Shown: positions 7,437-16,039, counted from the stretch's first letter. The stretch is 64,000 nt of DNA from Planctomycetota bacterium (GCA_016235815.1 JACRIM010000023.1:101221-165220), one strand, 5' to 3'. Numbers and translations are program-made. Notes: a model not told the origin generated them from the sequence alone.

Positions 7437-9008
7437 ATGAACACCTCACCATTTCAATCCAAGAACCCGATCCGACTCCTGGCGATGGCCGCGCTGCTCG
7501 CAGGCCTGGTCGCACTTCCGGTGCAGGCCGGCGACGATCCAGACCCGCAAAAGCTCGCCCAGGAAATGGAAGCCGCCTACCGCGCCGGCCAGTATGACAA
7601 GGCCCTCACCCTCGGCGAGAAACTGCACAAGCTCGACGACGACAACCCCACCCACATGTACAACCTTGCCTGCCTCAACTGCCTCGTCGGCAAGAAGGAC
7701 AAGGCCTACGAGTGGCTCGACAAGGCCGTCGACGCCGGTTGGAAGGAAGCCGACCAACTCGCCAACGACGCCGACTTCAAGACCATCCGCGGCGAAGACC
7801 GCTTCCGCGCCATCGTCAGCAAGGTCCGCAACGCCAATTCATCGAAAGCCGACAAGAAAATCGAGAAGAAGAAGCCCAAGAAGGATGACGACGACGAAGA
7901 TGACGACGGCGACGACGATGATGACGATGATGACGCCGACAAGAAACCCGCCAAGGTCGAAAAGAAGTCACCCAAAAAAGAAGCCAAGGATGATGACGAG
8001 GACGACGAGGATGACGACAAAGGCGATCAGGCGGAAAAGAGCGAGCAGGTCCAGGAACTGACTCAGCAGCTCATCGCCGCGGCCGAAGCTAAGGAATACG
8101 ACAAAGCCCTGAAGCTCGCGCTGAAGGCCCAGAAGATCGCCGACGTCGGTCTCACCAACTACAACGTGGCATGCATGTACTCGCTCAAGGGCGACAAAGA
8201 CAAGGCCTTTGAGTATCTCGAACGCGCCATCAAGAAGGGCGACTTCCCGCGGAGCATCACCGATCAAATGGAAGGCGACTCCGACCTCGACAACATCCGC
8301 AAGGATGCCCGCTACGAAAAGATGGTCGCCCTCGCCAAAAGCGGCAAGGCCAAAGGCGGCGACCGACGCACCGGCGGCAACATGCAAAAGGCCGAATTCA
8401 AGTGGAAAGTCACCCTCCCCAAGAAGCACGACGCCGATGAGAAAACCCCGCTGATCGTCGTGCTCCACGGCGCAGGCGGCAACATGAACGAGGCCGCCGC
8501 GACCTGGAAGAAGGCCGCCGACAAAGCTGGTGCCATCCTATTGACACCGCAGGGCACCATGAAGCAGGGCGACGGCTTCAACTGGGGCCAGGACATGGAC
8601 ACCGTCGAAGAAAACGTGTTGATGGCCATCGACAAGGTCGCAAACGAGCACAAGATCGACAAGTCGAAGATCGTGCTCGCCGGTTTCAGCCAGGGCGCGA
8701 TGATGACCTGGAGCCTGGCCCTGCGAAACCCCGACACCTTCTGCGGCATCATCCCGGTCTCGGGCCCGTGCAATGCCAAGTCGGATTCCGCCTTCGACGA
8801 CGCCGATCTCGCGAAGCTGAAGATCTACACCATCCTCGGCGGCGAGGACAAGGCCGAGATGCTCAAGTCCGCGAAAGATGCCGCCAAGAAACTGGAAAAG
8901 AAGGGCGCGAAGGTCAAGGTCGCCGAGTTCGAAGACCTCGGCCACGCCTACCCCGAAAACACCGATGCCGAACTGGGCAAGGCCCTCAAGTTCGTTATGG
9001 CCGACTGA
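7437..9008 (+). CDS. Secreted TPR protein with Asp/Lys-rich linker and C-terminal alpha/beta hydrolase
   Basis: 523 residues with a Sec signal peptide (cleavage near VQAGD). The order is: a TPR-like module with a NxACxxxLxGxKDKAxEWL pattern (about residues 40-135), a highly charged D/K/E-rich linker (about 140-205), a second copy of the TPR-like module (about 210-300), and an alpha/beta hydrolase (about 320-520). The hydrolase has LHGAGG (oxyanion region), GFSQG with nucleophile near Ser419, an Asp in LGGEDK and a His in LGHAYP, matching phospholipase/carboxylesterase or PHB-depolymerase-like esterases. The duplicated module suggests internal duplication with the linker between copies. Followed by a good terminator. 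Confidence 0.82.
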   Translation: MNTSPFQSKNPIRLLAMAALLAGLVALPVQAGDDPDPQKLAQEMEAAYRAGQYDKALTLGEKLHKLDDDNPTHMYNLACLNCLVGKKDKAYEWLDKAVDAGWKEADQLANDADFKTIRGEDRFRAIVSKVRNANSSKADKKIEKKKPKKDDDDEDDDGDDDDDDDDADKKPAKVEKKSPKKEAKDDDEDDEDDDKGDQAEKSEQVQELTQQLIAAAEAKEYDKALKLALKAQKIADVGLTNYNVACMYSLKGDKDKAFEYLERAIKKGDFPRSITDQMEGDSDLDNIRKDARYEKMVALAKSGKAKGGDRRTGGNMQKAEFKWKVTLPKKHDADEKTPLIVVLHGAGGNMNEAAATWKKAADKAGAILLTPQGTMKQGDGFNWGQDMDTVEENVLMAIDKVANEHKIDKSKIVLAGFSQGAMMTWSLALRNPDTFCGIIPVSGPCNAKSDSAFDDADLAKLKIYTILGGEDKAEMLKSAKDAAKKLEKKGAKVKVAEFEDLGHAYPENTDAELGKALKFVMAD

Positions 9009-9132
9009 TGCGCCTCCCGAACCGGGCATTGGATATTTCAGTGGGGCGGGCCTCCGTGCCCGCCACGGCATGCTGGGACGCCTGCACCACTCAACCATTC
9101 AGGCTCTGACAGCCAGTGTGATCGGCAACACC

Positions 9133-9165
9133 AAGCCCGCCGAGGAAACTCGACGGGCTTTTTTT
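9133..9165 (+). terminator. Rho-independent terminator after the TPR-hydrolase gene
   Basis: AAGCCCG-C-CGAG, loop GAAA, CTCG-A-CGGGCTT followed by T residues. Confidence 0.85.
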
Positions 9166-9245
9166 GTCCCAGTCCCACGGCCACCCCAGCCAACGCCTCG
9201 GCACATCGCTATTACAGGGCCTTCCATGATTACCCCATTACCCAT

Positions 9246-9274
9246 TTGCCCACATAGGGAACATGGGCTATACT
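9246..9274 (+). promoter_or_regulatory. Promoter of the toxin-antitoxin pair, placed for a leaderless mRNA
   Basis: TTGCCC, 17-nt spacer, TATACT. Six nt separate the -10 box from the ATG at 9281, so the expected transcription start falls on the start codon. Confidence 0.5.
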
Positions 9275-9280
9275 GACATC

Positions 9281-9562
9281 ATGGCCACAGCTCCCGAAAC
9301 CAGACAAGCCGATGAACGCGGCCGAATCTCCCTCGGCGCCGAGTTCGCCCATTGCACGTTCCTCGTCGAGAACGACGGCGGCACGATCATCATCCACCCG
9401 GCCCGCGTGATTCCCGAGCGCGAGGCATGGCTGTACGAAAACGAAACAGCCCTCGCCCGTGTTCGAACAGGGTTGGCACAGGCACGCGACAAAAAATTCG
9501 CCAAGCCGCCGTCACTCGACGCCGCGCGACGCCTTGCCCGGCGAATGGGCGACGATGAGTAG
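9281..9562 (+). CDS. Probable type II antitoxin
   Basis: 93 residues from ATG 9281. An in-frame ATG at 9263 exists but lies upstream of the -10 box, so 9281 is preferred. The N-terminal half (RGRISLGAEFAHCTFLVEN) looks like a short beta-rich AbrB/MazE-like DNA-binding fold. The C-terminal half is helical and basic and ends ARRLARRMGDDE, typical of an antitoxin's toxin-binding tail. It lies 15 bp upstream of a RelE/ParE-like gene in the same direction, which is the main support. Exact antitoxin family not certain. Confidence 0.6.
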   Translation: MATAPETRQADERGRISLGAEFAHCTFLVENDGGTIIIHPARVIPEREAWLYENETALARVRTGLAQARDKKFAKPPSLDAARRLARRMGDDE

Positions 9563-9577
9563 GTACACGGCATCGAC

Positions 9578-9934
9578 ATGAGCCAACGCTTCACGCTGAT
9601 TTGGACCGACGAAGCCGCCGCGACGTTTCACGATTTGCAGAAAGCCGCCCTTCGCAGTCTTGCGACCCGCGGCAAGACCGACAAGAAGAAATCCTCGAAA
9701 CAAGAGGGGCTGTTCAAACAGATCGTCAAGTGTCTCAGCCTCCTGGAGGCCAACCCACGACACCCCGGTCTCAAGACCCACGAGTTCACGTCGATCGAGC
9801 ATCCCTTTAAGAAAGGCGAGAAAGTCTTCGAGGCCTACATTCAAAACAGAACACCCGGCGCGTACCGCGTGTTCTGGTGCTACGGACCGGACAAGGGCCA
9901 AGTCTCGATCATCGCCATCACCCCGCACCCGTGA
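9578..9934 (+). CDS. RelE/ParE-superfamily toxin-like protein
   Basis: 118 residues. The C-terminal GAYRVFWCYG and SIIAITPHP match the last strands of RelE/ParE toxins, which either cleave mRNA on the ribosome or poison gyrase; which one cannot be told. An inserted Lys-rich loop (GKTDKKKSSKQEGLF) makes it slightly longer than the usual 85-100 residues. It follows the antitoxin by 15 bp, so co-transcription and mutual neutralisation are expected. Confidence 0.65.
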   Translation: MSQRFTLIWTDEAAATFHDLQKAALRSLATRGKTDKKKSSKQEGLFKQIVKCLSLLEANPRHPGLKTHEFTSIEHPFKKGEKVFEAYIQNRTPGAYRVFWCYGPDKGQVSIIAITPHP

Positions 9935-9973
9935 TGGCCACGCATTCCGCACACCTCGGAACGTCGCGGTCCA

Positions 9974-11125
9974 TCACTTCTCCCCCATCGCCGTCTGCAA
10001 CGTAAGAATCGTCAACCCCGTCACATAATTCGCATCCCCCTCCAACCACCGATCCTTCTCATTCAACCAACTCCCATCCGGCCGTTGCAGCGAGATGATC
10101 TTGCGGCAAAGCTCCATCCGCCAGTTGTGCGGCGTGCCGCCTGCGTCGGTGATCACCGGCTGCCCCCACGCATACAAGGCGCGGGCGAAGACGTGGTAAT
10201 AGTAGTACAGCCCCTCGTGGCTGCGCTTGCCGGGCAGGTTCGGGTTCTCATTCAGCGTGTAGTGATTTCTGATCCACTCGATGCACGCCAGGATACGCGG
10301 GTCATCCTTCGTCAGCCCCGCGTACAACATGCTCTTGAAGCCGGCATAGGTCATCGACCCATACGACCGCGGCGGACCCATGGATTCGAACAACCCCTCG
10401 TTCGCCTTGGATACGCCGCCGTCGGTGGGCGTGTAGATGAAGCCGCCATCGGTCGCGCCGCGGGCGAACTTCTGATCGTTCGTCTTCTCCAGCATCTGCG
10501 AGCGCGACACAAACACCAGCGCCTTCTGATAAACCGGATCATCCTTCGACAGCCCGCTCTGGTGCAACGCCTCCAGCATCATCTGCGTGTTGGACAGGTC
10601 GGGCCGCTTCTTGCTGTTGTAACCAGCACCGCCATACCAGGTGTCGCTCGTCTTGATCTTCTCGGCGTCGTCGTATTGCAACTTCGTGAGAAAGGCCTGC
10701 GCCTTGGCGACGCGCTGGCCGGCCGCATCCTTCGGCAGCGACGCGAGGAACATCAACACCACGGACGTCTGATAGTTCGCCAGGTTTTGCTTGCGGTCAT
10801 AGATGCCGCCGTCGGATTGCTCGTGGCGGAGGATCGACGCGAGGGCACGTTGCACAATCGGGTGCTGCGGGCCATACGCCACGTCCTGCGCGAACGCCTG
10901 CCCCACAATCGCCGACACCGCCGGGCCATAGTTGGCCGTCCACCCGCCATCCTTCTCCTGAGTGCGAGCAAGATAGGCAAGCCCCTTGTCGATGGCCTTC
11001 TGCGTCTCAGCGCGAAGCTCGGGCGGAAGTTTGGCGGCGTTACTGGGTGCCTGGGCGAGCGATGCACCGGCAAACGCGAGCACGATCAGACATGCGATGG
11101 AGCACGTTTGTCGATTTGCATTCAT
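9974..11125 (-). CDS. Exported prenyltransferase/squalene-oxidase-repeat protein
   Basis: 383 residues from ATG 11125; an upstream in-frame GTG is rejected because it would bury the signal peptide (ACLIVLAFAGASLAQA) and because AGGGA precedes the ATG. The mature protein shows terpene-cyclase-type QW-like repeats: DGGWTANYG, SDGGIYD, TDGGFIY and, at the end, LQRPDGSW. The alpha6-barrel fold is shared by squalene cyclases, but an exported version without a visible DXDD acid motif is unlikely to cyclise squalene. In planctomycetes such proteins are common and of unknown function. Confidence 0.8.
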   Translation of the reverse strand: MNANRQTCSIACLIVLAFAGASLAQAPSNAAKLPPELRAETQKAIDKGLAYLARTQEKDGGWTANYGPAVSAIVGQAFAQDVAYGPQHPIVQRALASILRHEQSDGGIYDRKQNLANYQTSVVLMFLASLPKDAAGQRVAKAQAFLTKLQYDDAEKIKTSDTWYGGAGYNSKKRPDLSNTQMMLEALHQSGLSKDDPVYQKALVFVSRSQMLEKTNDQKFARGATDGGFIYTPTDGGVSKANEGLFESMGPPRSYGSMTYAGFKSMLYAGLTKDDPRILACIEWIRNHYTLNENPNLPGKRSHEGLYYYYHVFARALYAWGQPVITDAGGTPHNWRMELCRKIISLQRPDGSWLNEKDRWLEGDANYVTGLTILTLQTAMGEK

Positions 11126-11371
11126 GTAGACGGATTCCCTTCTCTGCACGCCGAAGTGTAGCCTCTCACCTCCCCTGAAACTCGGCGATCTTGGCGACTG
11201 GTTGGATACAGGCAGTTTGAGTCGCCGGGTTATCGCAACTCGTTAGCACTATGAGTAAGACAGGTAAGTCGGCATGAATCGTAGCGCCTTCTGCGCAGAC
11301 CAACGCCTCGCAGGAATATAGTCGGCCATTTCAGATGTTCCTTTGCGAGTTAATTTTCACGTGATTGGGAG

Positions 11372-11782
11372 TCACGTCAAAAGCCTGCTAGTCGAGGTCG
11401 TACCGAGCAGCGAGGTTTGTAACGCTGGGATTGTCGCAGGGAAGTATCGTTGGAGCTCGCCGACAAACAGCCCAAGCTCCTCGCGGTCCATCGCACCAAA
11501 GATACCCACCCACTTGGTATGCATCTCTTCAATCTTGGCTTTTTTGTATTCGCGTGAGACTTCTCCAGCTATCGCGCCGACAACGGCGACACCTAAGCCG
11601 ATGAGCCAATGTCCTCCGATGGCTGCTGCCGCACCAGCACCAAGCCCAGCTCCCTCCGCAAGTGTCGCACCCTTCTCGATGCGAACGCCAAGCTTAACGA
11701 GTTGCTGAACATCGTTTGAAAACTGAATAGTGATGGCCGATGGGCCGGGTCCGGTTCGACCTGTGGCAAGATAATTACTCAT
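11372..11782 (-). CDS. Small protein with a glycine-rich membrane-inserting segment
   Basis: 136 residues, unrecognised family. A central Gly/Ala-rich stretch (AEGAGLGAGAAAAIGG then LIGLGVAVVGAIAGE) looks like a glycine-zipper or hairpin membrane insertion, followed by a charged amphipathic helix (REYKKAKIEEMHTKW). AGGAG lies about 11 nt before the ATG. It is the last of three same-strand small genes (12665 to 11372) that may form one transcript. Confidence 0.55.
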   Translation of the reverse strand: MSNYLATGRTGPGPSAITIQFSNDVQQLVKLGVRIEKGATLAEGAGLGAGAAAAIGGHWLIGLGVAVVGAIAGEVSREYKKAKIEEMHTKWVGIFGAMDREELGLFVGELQRYFPATIPALQTSLLGTTSTSRLLT

Positions 11783-11831
11783 CTGCTCTATTCTCCTGGG
11801 CTCTGCTTGGCCCTCCTTGGCGCGTTCGACT

Positions 11832-12164
11832 TTAACGACGCGATCCGCGCGCGCCTGTGTAAGGATTCACATTCGGGTAATTCGACCAATTGTTTTGTGA
11901 AATTCCGTCGGGGTAGGAGCGATTGTGCCCGGGCACGTATGTGCCGTCGGACCGCTGGTATGGACTTACCGTCACATCGCGGTTAACGCCTGTGGGAAAA
12001 CCCGCGCCTGTTGCGTATGGGTAGTACGAAACCTCTCCAGGCTTAGCGGAGAAATTCGGGCTGGAGCTCGACGACGATCCCAGCTTCATCAAACCTCGCG
12101 TGACGATTAAGGCGAGAAAGATCACGATCCATCGCCCGGATTTGCCCGATTCATTATCGCTCAT
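11832..12164 (-). CDS. Membrane-anchored small protein with a YxRSDGTYVxGHxRSxPDG motif
   Basis: 110 residues from ATG 12164 (GGAG 6 nt upstream; a TTG four codons earlier is rejected). One N-terminal transmembrane helix (RWIVIFLALIVTRGLM) is followed by a Ser-rich spacer and then PYQRSDGTYVPGHNRSYPDG and NYPNVNPYTG. This tyrosine/glycine-rich motif recurs at the ends of many small bacterial secreted proteins, sometimes phage-linked; its function is not established. Second gene of the three-gene minus-strand group. Confidence 0.6.
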   Translation of the reverse strand: MSDNESGKSGRWIVIFLALIVTRGLMKLGSSSSSSPNFSAKPGEVSYYPYATGAGFPTGVNRDVTVSPYQRSDGTYVPGHNRSYPDGISQNNWSNYPNVNPYTGARGSRR

Positions 12165-12269
12165 AGAATTCTCCAATCTTTCACCCTCAACGTCGTACTG
12201 TCTGTTTCACGCCACGGGCCGGTTAACCCCAGCGGCTGAGCTTTTGTGCCAAGTAGTACTGTTGCCGTA

Positions 12270-12665
12270 TCACAATAGCGAAAGCCACGCCACGCCGTTG
12301 ATTTCAGCCACCGCTTTCAGGGTTTCTTGTTCCTCCTGTGGAAGCAGTGACCAGCCTTTACGAACTTGACTGGTGAGGGTCGCCACCCTTGCCTCGGTAG
12401 GCATTTCCTTGTAGACAACATACTCAGCCAATGCGTTCACCGCATCGTTGGATGGCAATCTCATGAACGGTGCTATCTCCAGCCAGACGACGACCTCGGC
12501 TTTTGGCTTTAGACTTACAATGTATCGCGTTGCGAGAGCTCCGTAGAGCGCTGCTTGGTGTAATGACGTCCCGTCGGGAATTTTTTTTGGATCAAGATCG
12601 GAGATGTGCTTGTGATAGGACTTGGTCATTGCGTCTCGGATTCCCTGTGAACCAAAGATTGCCAT
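12270..12665 (-). CDS. Hypothetical small protein
   Basis: 131 residues from ATG 12665, chosen because AAAGGA lies 7 nt upstream; a GTG 24 bp earlier lacks one. No signal peptide and no family recognised. The sequence is mixed helical (RLPSNDAVNALAEYVVYK; LPQEEQETLKAVAEINGV) with a central hydrophobic strand region. Probably first gene of the group running to 11372. Confidence 0.5.
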   Translation of the reverse strand: MAIFGSQGIRDAMTKSYHKHISDLDPKKIPDGTSLHQAALYGALATRYIVSLKPKAEVVVWLEIAPFMRLPSNDAVNALAEYVVYKEMPTEARVATLTSQVRKGWSLLPQEEQETLKAVAEINGVAWLSLL

Positions 12666-12849
12666 TATTAAGATCCTTTCAGTCGCCACTTGTTCGCCTA
12701 GGCCCTAACCGTCGCTCTCGCCGTTTCGCTCCAGGGGGTCGCTGCAGCGACCGATTCAGCCATAGTACCATGTAGTGGGCCGTCTTTCCTGCCTCATTGC
12801 CTAAATATACTACAACCTCCTACCCTTGCAAAGCAAAACATCGACCGCA

Positions 12850-13023
12850 TTACAAGCCGGTTTACCGGCCTTTCCCGGGAGGGCCACTAGGCCAGTCCAT
12901 GAGGTCTGGTCAATGAGGTGATTCGACCAGATGGAGGAGGAAGGGGGCGCGGAGCGGTTCGCAACCCCGGCCCTCGAAGGGCCGGGCTGGCAGCCCTTCG
13001 GGAAAGCACCGTGAACGGGGCTG
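12850..13023. repeat. Composite intergenic repeat, copy 1 (left of the DUF642 gene)
   Basis: Two blocks are shared with 13985-14284: one around GCCGGTTTACCGGCCTTTCC plus a GGCCAGTCC...GGTCTGGTCAA stretch, and one around GCCGGGCTGGCAGCCCTT and CCGTGAACGGGGCTG. Both blocks contain short inverted repeats. No gene seen in 12690-13036 otherwise. Confidence 0.7.
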
Positions 13024-13036
13024 GACGCTGCCATCG

Positions 13037-13801
13037 TCACGGGCAGGGCACGCCGTTCAGAAGGTCGCTCACGAACATGTCGAGATCGTTCGAATCAATG
13101 CCGCCCACACCGTCCATGTTTGCGCAGGCGCACGCGCCCGGCGCGAGGAAGCAGTTGACGAACGGTTGAATGTCGCCGCCGTCCTTGAGTCCATCGGCGT
13201 TCATATCCCCCGGGCATTGGCAGAGGACCTCCGTGATCGACACGTTGTCGAGCGCACACAGGAAGTTGTTCGCCGCGCTCCCGTTGAAGAACGTGATCGT
13301 GGTCGTGGTGCTCGTCGCCGTGAAGGGCACCGTAAACAACTTCCAATTCAGCATGTTCGTCGGGCCGATGGGGTTGGTGTAACCCACGCGGGCGCCGCCG
13401 TTGATGCTGAGATCCACGGTAGCGGGGAAGAAGGGGCCGCCGGTGGCCGAGCCGACGTAGAAGCTGAGTTGATAGACCCCGCCGATCATCGTCGCGACGT
13501 TTTGCGTCACCCCACTGGTACTCGAATTCGACGTGACGCCCGCGAGGTCGGTCCATTGGTTCCCGCTTTGGGCCTGGAACACGATGCCGCTCTGCGTGAA
13601 GGTTCCGCTGACCACCGATGAGTCGACGCCCACCACGGTCCACCCCGTGATGCCCGTTGACCCGCCCGCAAAATTGGTGAATCCGCCGGAGGGGACGATC
13701 GGAACCTCGAACGAACCGTTTACGATTGGAAATGCCTTAGCCGGCGCGGCCGCCAGCGTCAGCACCGCTACGCACGCCACGGTCAGTCGAATTGCCCGCA
13801 T
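13037..13801 (-). CDS. Secreted DUF642-like beta-sandwich protein with dockerin-like C-terminus
   Basis: 254 residues from ATG 13801 (GGAGGGG just upstream); the frame continues to 13930 but only the shorter form starts with a signal peptide (RLTVACVAVLTLAAAPAKA). The body begins NGSFEVP and contains TGWTVVG and YQLSFYVGSATGG, the pattern of DUF642/galactose-binding-like carbohydrate-associated domains. The last ~60 residues hold two EF-hand-like loops (CPGDMNADGLKDGGDIQPF and CANMDGVGGIDSNDLDMF), as in type I dockerins, here probably a calcium-stabilised anchoring or sorting domain. Flanked on both sides by related repeat blocks. Confidence 0.82.
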   Translation of the reverse strand: MRAIRLTVACVAVLTLAAAPAKAFPIVNGSFEVPIVPSGGFTNFAGGSTGITGWTVVGVDSSVVSGTFTQSGIVFQAQSGNQWTDLAGVTSNSSTSGVTQNVATMIGGVYQLSFYVGSATGGPFFPATVDLSINGGARVGYTNPIGPTNMLNWKLFTVPFTATSTTTTITFFNGSAANNFLCALDNVSITEVLCQCPGDMNADGLKDGGDIQPFVNCFLAPGACACANMDGVGGIDSNDLDMFVSDLLNGVPCP

Positions 13802-13984
13802 GGTATTCCCCTCCAGATGTGTCGGCCCCAAGGCCGACGGACGCCGAACTCCGTCACCGTTAGCCGGCGGCACTGAGACGTTCTCGCTGAGGTAGCTCGC
13901 CACCGTCAGATAAGGCCGGAAACCGGGCATGATACCATGAATAAACTACAACGACTTACTTAACACTGGCTCTAAAGAAAGGCC

Positions 13985-14284
13985 CGAGCCACAGGCCGGT
14001 TCACCGGCCTTTCCCGAAGGGCTAATAGGCCAATCCTTCAGGACTGGTCAACAACGCAACCCCTCTAATTTTTCCTTCCTCCCCCTCCGGTCGGCGTTGG
14101 CGACCGGACGGGGAAGCATCGTAGGGTCCGCTGTGCGGACCATGAAGGGGAGGTTAGCGTTTGTTTTGAACCGTCCGTGAATGGGCACGTTCGCTCGGCC
14201 AACGTGGTCCGCACAGCGGACCCTACCTGTTCGACGGGCCGGGCTAACAGCCCTTGGGGAAATCCCCGTGAACGGGGCTGAAAA
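13985..14284. repeat. Composite intergenic repeat, copy 2, interrupted by two GGTCCGC palindromes
   Basis: Left block (13988-14056) and right block (14241-14284) match the two halves of 12850-13023. Between them lie two copies of the dispersed palindrome with core GGTCCGCxxxGCGGACC (14120-14143 and 14204-14226, opposite orientations). No gene is visible in 13931-14476. Confidence 0.7.
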
Positions 14285-14362
14285 ACTCTGCAGCCATCCG
14301 ATTGCGCCGCGAGGAACGATTGCACCACTTAATGTGCCACCCCTGCCTCGTTCGGTTGATAC

Positions 14363-14445
14363 CACGGGTCAACCGAGTTGACCCATGCCACCCAATGCAG
14401 TTCTCATGCGATCCCACGGGTCAACTACGTTGACCCATGCCACCC
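14363..14445. repeat. Two copies of the GTCAAC...GTTGAC palindrome repeat
   Basis: CCACGGGTCAACCGAGTTGACCC-like units, each followed by ATGCCACC; a third copy in inverse orientation is at 63069-63098. Arms are constant and the loop varies (CGA, TAC, TT). Confidence 0.7.
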
Positions 14446-14476
14446 TTTCGAAAACAACGATTCGCCGCACGCACCA

Positions 14477-15223
14477 TCACGTCTCCACCGTCAGCGTATT
14501 ACTCGCCGCGCTTTCACCACCCACGTTCACCGCCGTGACGTAATACTGCACCGTCGTGTCGAAGGCCTGCGACGCAAAGAGTTTACTGGTCGGCGTCTTC
14601 ACGCCCGTCTCAAAGAGTTTGAACGACGAGTCGCCCGGCGCCTTGCGATAGAGGCGGTAGAAATCGGCGACGCCGGTCGTGGCCGATGGAACCGGCGGCG
14701 TCCACACCAGTTTCATCATGTTTGACACTCCCGACGCCGTCTCGGCGAGATTCGTCGGCGCGGCCGGCGCGGCGAGGGCGAAGATCGGCCAGGCCCGGTA
14801 GTGCACCTCGTAGATGGCGGCGCGATCGTCGGCATCGCGAAAGGTGATGTTGAGGTTGATCAGCTCGATGCCCGTGACGATCGCGTAGTTATCCAGGCGC
14901 GTTTTGACCGTGTCGATGAGCGTGAACGCACCATGCGCGGAGGAATCTCCGAGCCGCGGGTTCGATGTCTGTCGCAGCGCGCGGGCGACGACCAAGATGG
15001 TGAACCGCGCGCCCAGCCGGTCGGGCCACGTCTCCGGCGCGGTCGGCTCTTCAACAAATGCGACGAAGGCCGACGGCGTCCGCTCGCGAAGCATCGCATC
15101 GCGCAGCGCCGCGCGGTAGTCGCCCGACACGCCCTTGACGACGGCGAATGCGGGCGAGCCGCTGATGGTCGCGCCGGCGAGGCGCGTGATGATGGCGGAT
15201 TCGAGATCACCGAGGCGGGACAT
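14477..15223 (-). CDS. Mu-like gp37 (DUF1834) protein fused to a C-terminal fibronectin type III domain
   Basis: 248 residues from ATG 15223 (AAGGAA upstream). Residues ~1-150 (MSRLGDLESAIITRL ... YEVHYRAWPI) match the DUF1834/gp37 family of Mu-like phages, a small protein encoded just after the head genes. Residues ~160-248 (PTNLAETASGVSNMMKLVW ... YYVTAVNVGGESAASN) form an FN3 domain, often used on virions to bind carbohydrate or cells. It is the last gene of the head cassette; no tail sheath, tube or tape-measure gene follows. Confidence 0.72.
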   Translation of the reverse strand: MSRLGDLESAIITRLAGATISGSPAFAVVKGVSGDYRAALRDAMLRERTPSAFVAFVEEPTAPETWPDRLGARFTILVVARALRQTSNPRLGDSSAHGAFTLIDTVKTRLDNYAIVTGIELINLNITFRDADDRAAIYEVHYRAWPIFALAAPAAPTNLAETASGVSNMMKLVWTPPVPSATTGVADFYRLYRKAPGDSSFKLFETGVKTPTSKLFASQAFDTTVQYYVTAVNVGGESAASNTLTVET

Positions 15224-15291
15224 GGGGATTCCTTGAAAAGTCAAAACGTCGAAAAATCGAAAAGTCGAAATGGAGCGGCCGAGGGGGTTTT

Positions 15292-15360
15292 AGAGCCGCG
15301 ACCGCGAGGAAGCGGGTGTTCTCGATTCGGAGAACCCGCTTCCTCACGGGCGCGGCTCTG
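15292..15360. repeat. Large imperfect hairpin between the gp36- and gp37-like genes
   Basis: The left arm (15292-15321) is nearly the reverse complement of the right arm (15331-15360, AGAACCCGCTTCCTCACGGG then CGCGGCTC). The right arm recurs at 16005-16032 in the next intergenic gap. It could fold as an RNA hairpin in the cassette transcript. Confidence 0.7.
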
Positions 15361-15364
15361 ACTG

Positions 15365-15808
15365 TCACAAATCCTCCAACTCATCGCGGGTCATGCTGCG
15401 CGGATTCGTCCGAACATCCGCAATCACGCCAAGCGACGTCGGCTCGGCCCGCGCAATCGTCGCGGGCAACTGCACCTGCCCTGCCGCCACGCGGGCCAGC
15501 CACTCGACGGCCTCGCTTCGACGGCGCACCACGTCCGTCGGCACCGGCGGCCGCCTGCTGTGCAAGCGATACGACACCAGATCGAGCACGAAGGTGCGCA
15601 ACACATTCTGCAATTCGCTTTCGCCGGACAAATCGACCGGCACGCGATACCGCGCGGCGAGATAACTGTTCACCTCGCCCTCGGCGCCGAGCAGGGCCTG
15701 ATTCACCTTGTTCACGTCGGCCGAGCCGCTGCCTGCGTCATCGGTGAGCTGCACATAGGTCGGAGTGCCGAGGAAGAGTTCGATGTCGGTGTTCGTGATA
15801 TATGCCAT
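15365..15808 (-). CDS. Mu-like gp36 (DUF1320) head-completion protein
   Basis: 147 residues, the usual length. The start MAYITNTDIELFLG and the helical pattern ALLGAEGEVNSYLAARYRVPV are typical of DUF1320/gp36 of Mu-like phages, which sits at the head-tail connector. Its intact frame and place next to the capsid gene support the assignment. Confidence 0.78.
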   Translation of the reverse strand: MAYITNTDIELFLGTPTYVQLTDDAGSGSADVNKVNQALLGAEGEVNSYLAARYRVPVDLSGESELQNVLRTFVLDLVSYRLHSRRPPVPTDVVRRRSEAVEWLARVAAGQVQLPATIARAEPTSLGVIADVRTNPRSMTRDELEDL

Positions 15809-15827
15809 GAGACGCTCCGATGTAAGA

Positions 15828-16032
15828 CATGGTCCGCACAGCGGACCCTACGTAATTCAACGAATTTCGAATGACGAATTACCAATTACAAAAGTGCTGC
15901 TCCTCACGCGGGAGCCTTTGGTAATTCGTCATTGGACATTGGTAATTCAGCAGCGCGGCCGAGCTTTCGCCCGACCGCGCCGCGCTTCCTTACTCTCCGG
16001 CCAAAGAACCCGCTTCCTGACGGGCGCGGCTC
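15828..16032. repeat. Intergenic repeats inside the phage cassette
   Basis: Contains one copy of the dispersed GGTCCGCACAGCGGACC palindrome (15828-15851), an AT-rich stretch with an inverted pair (GACGAATTACCAATTA / TTGGTAATTCGTC), and a copy of the AGAACCCGCTTCCTGACGGG unit (16005-16032). These are chromosomal-type repeats, not phage genes. Confidence 0.65.
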
Positions 16033-16039
16033 GGATTGT

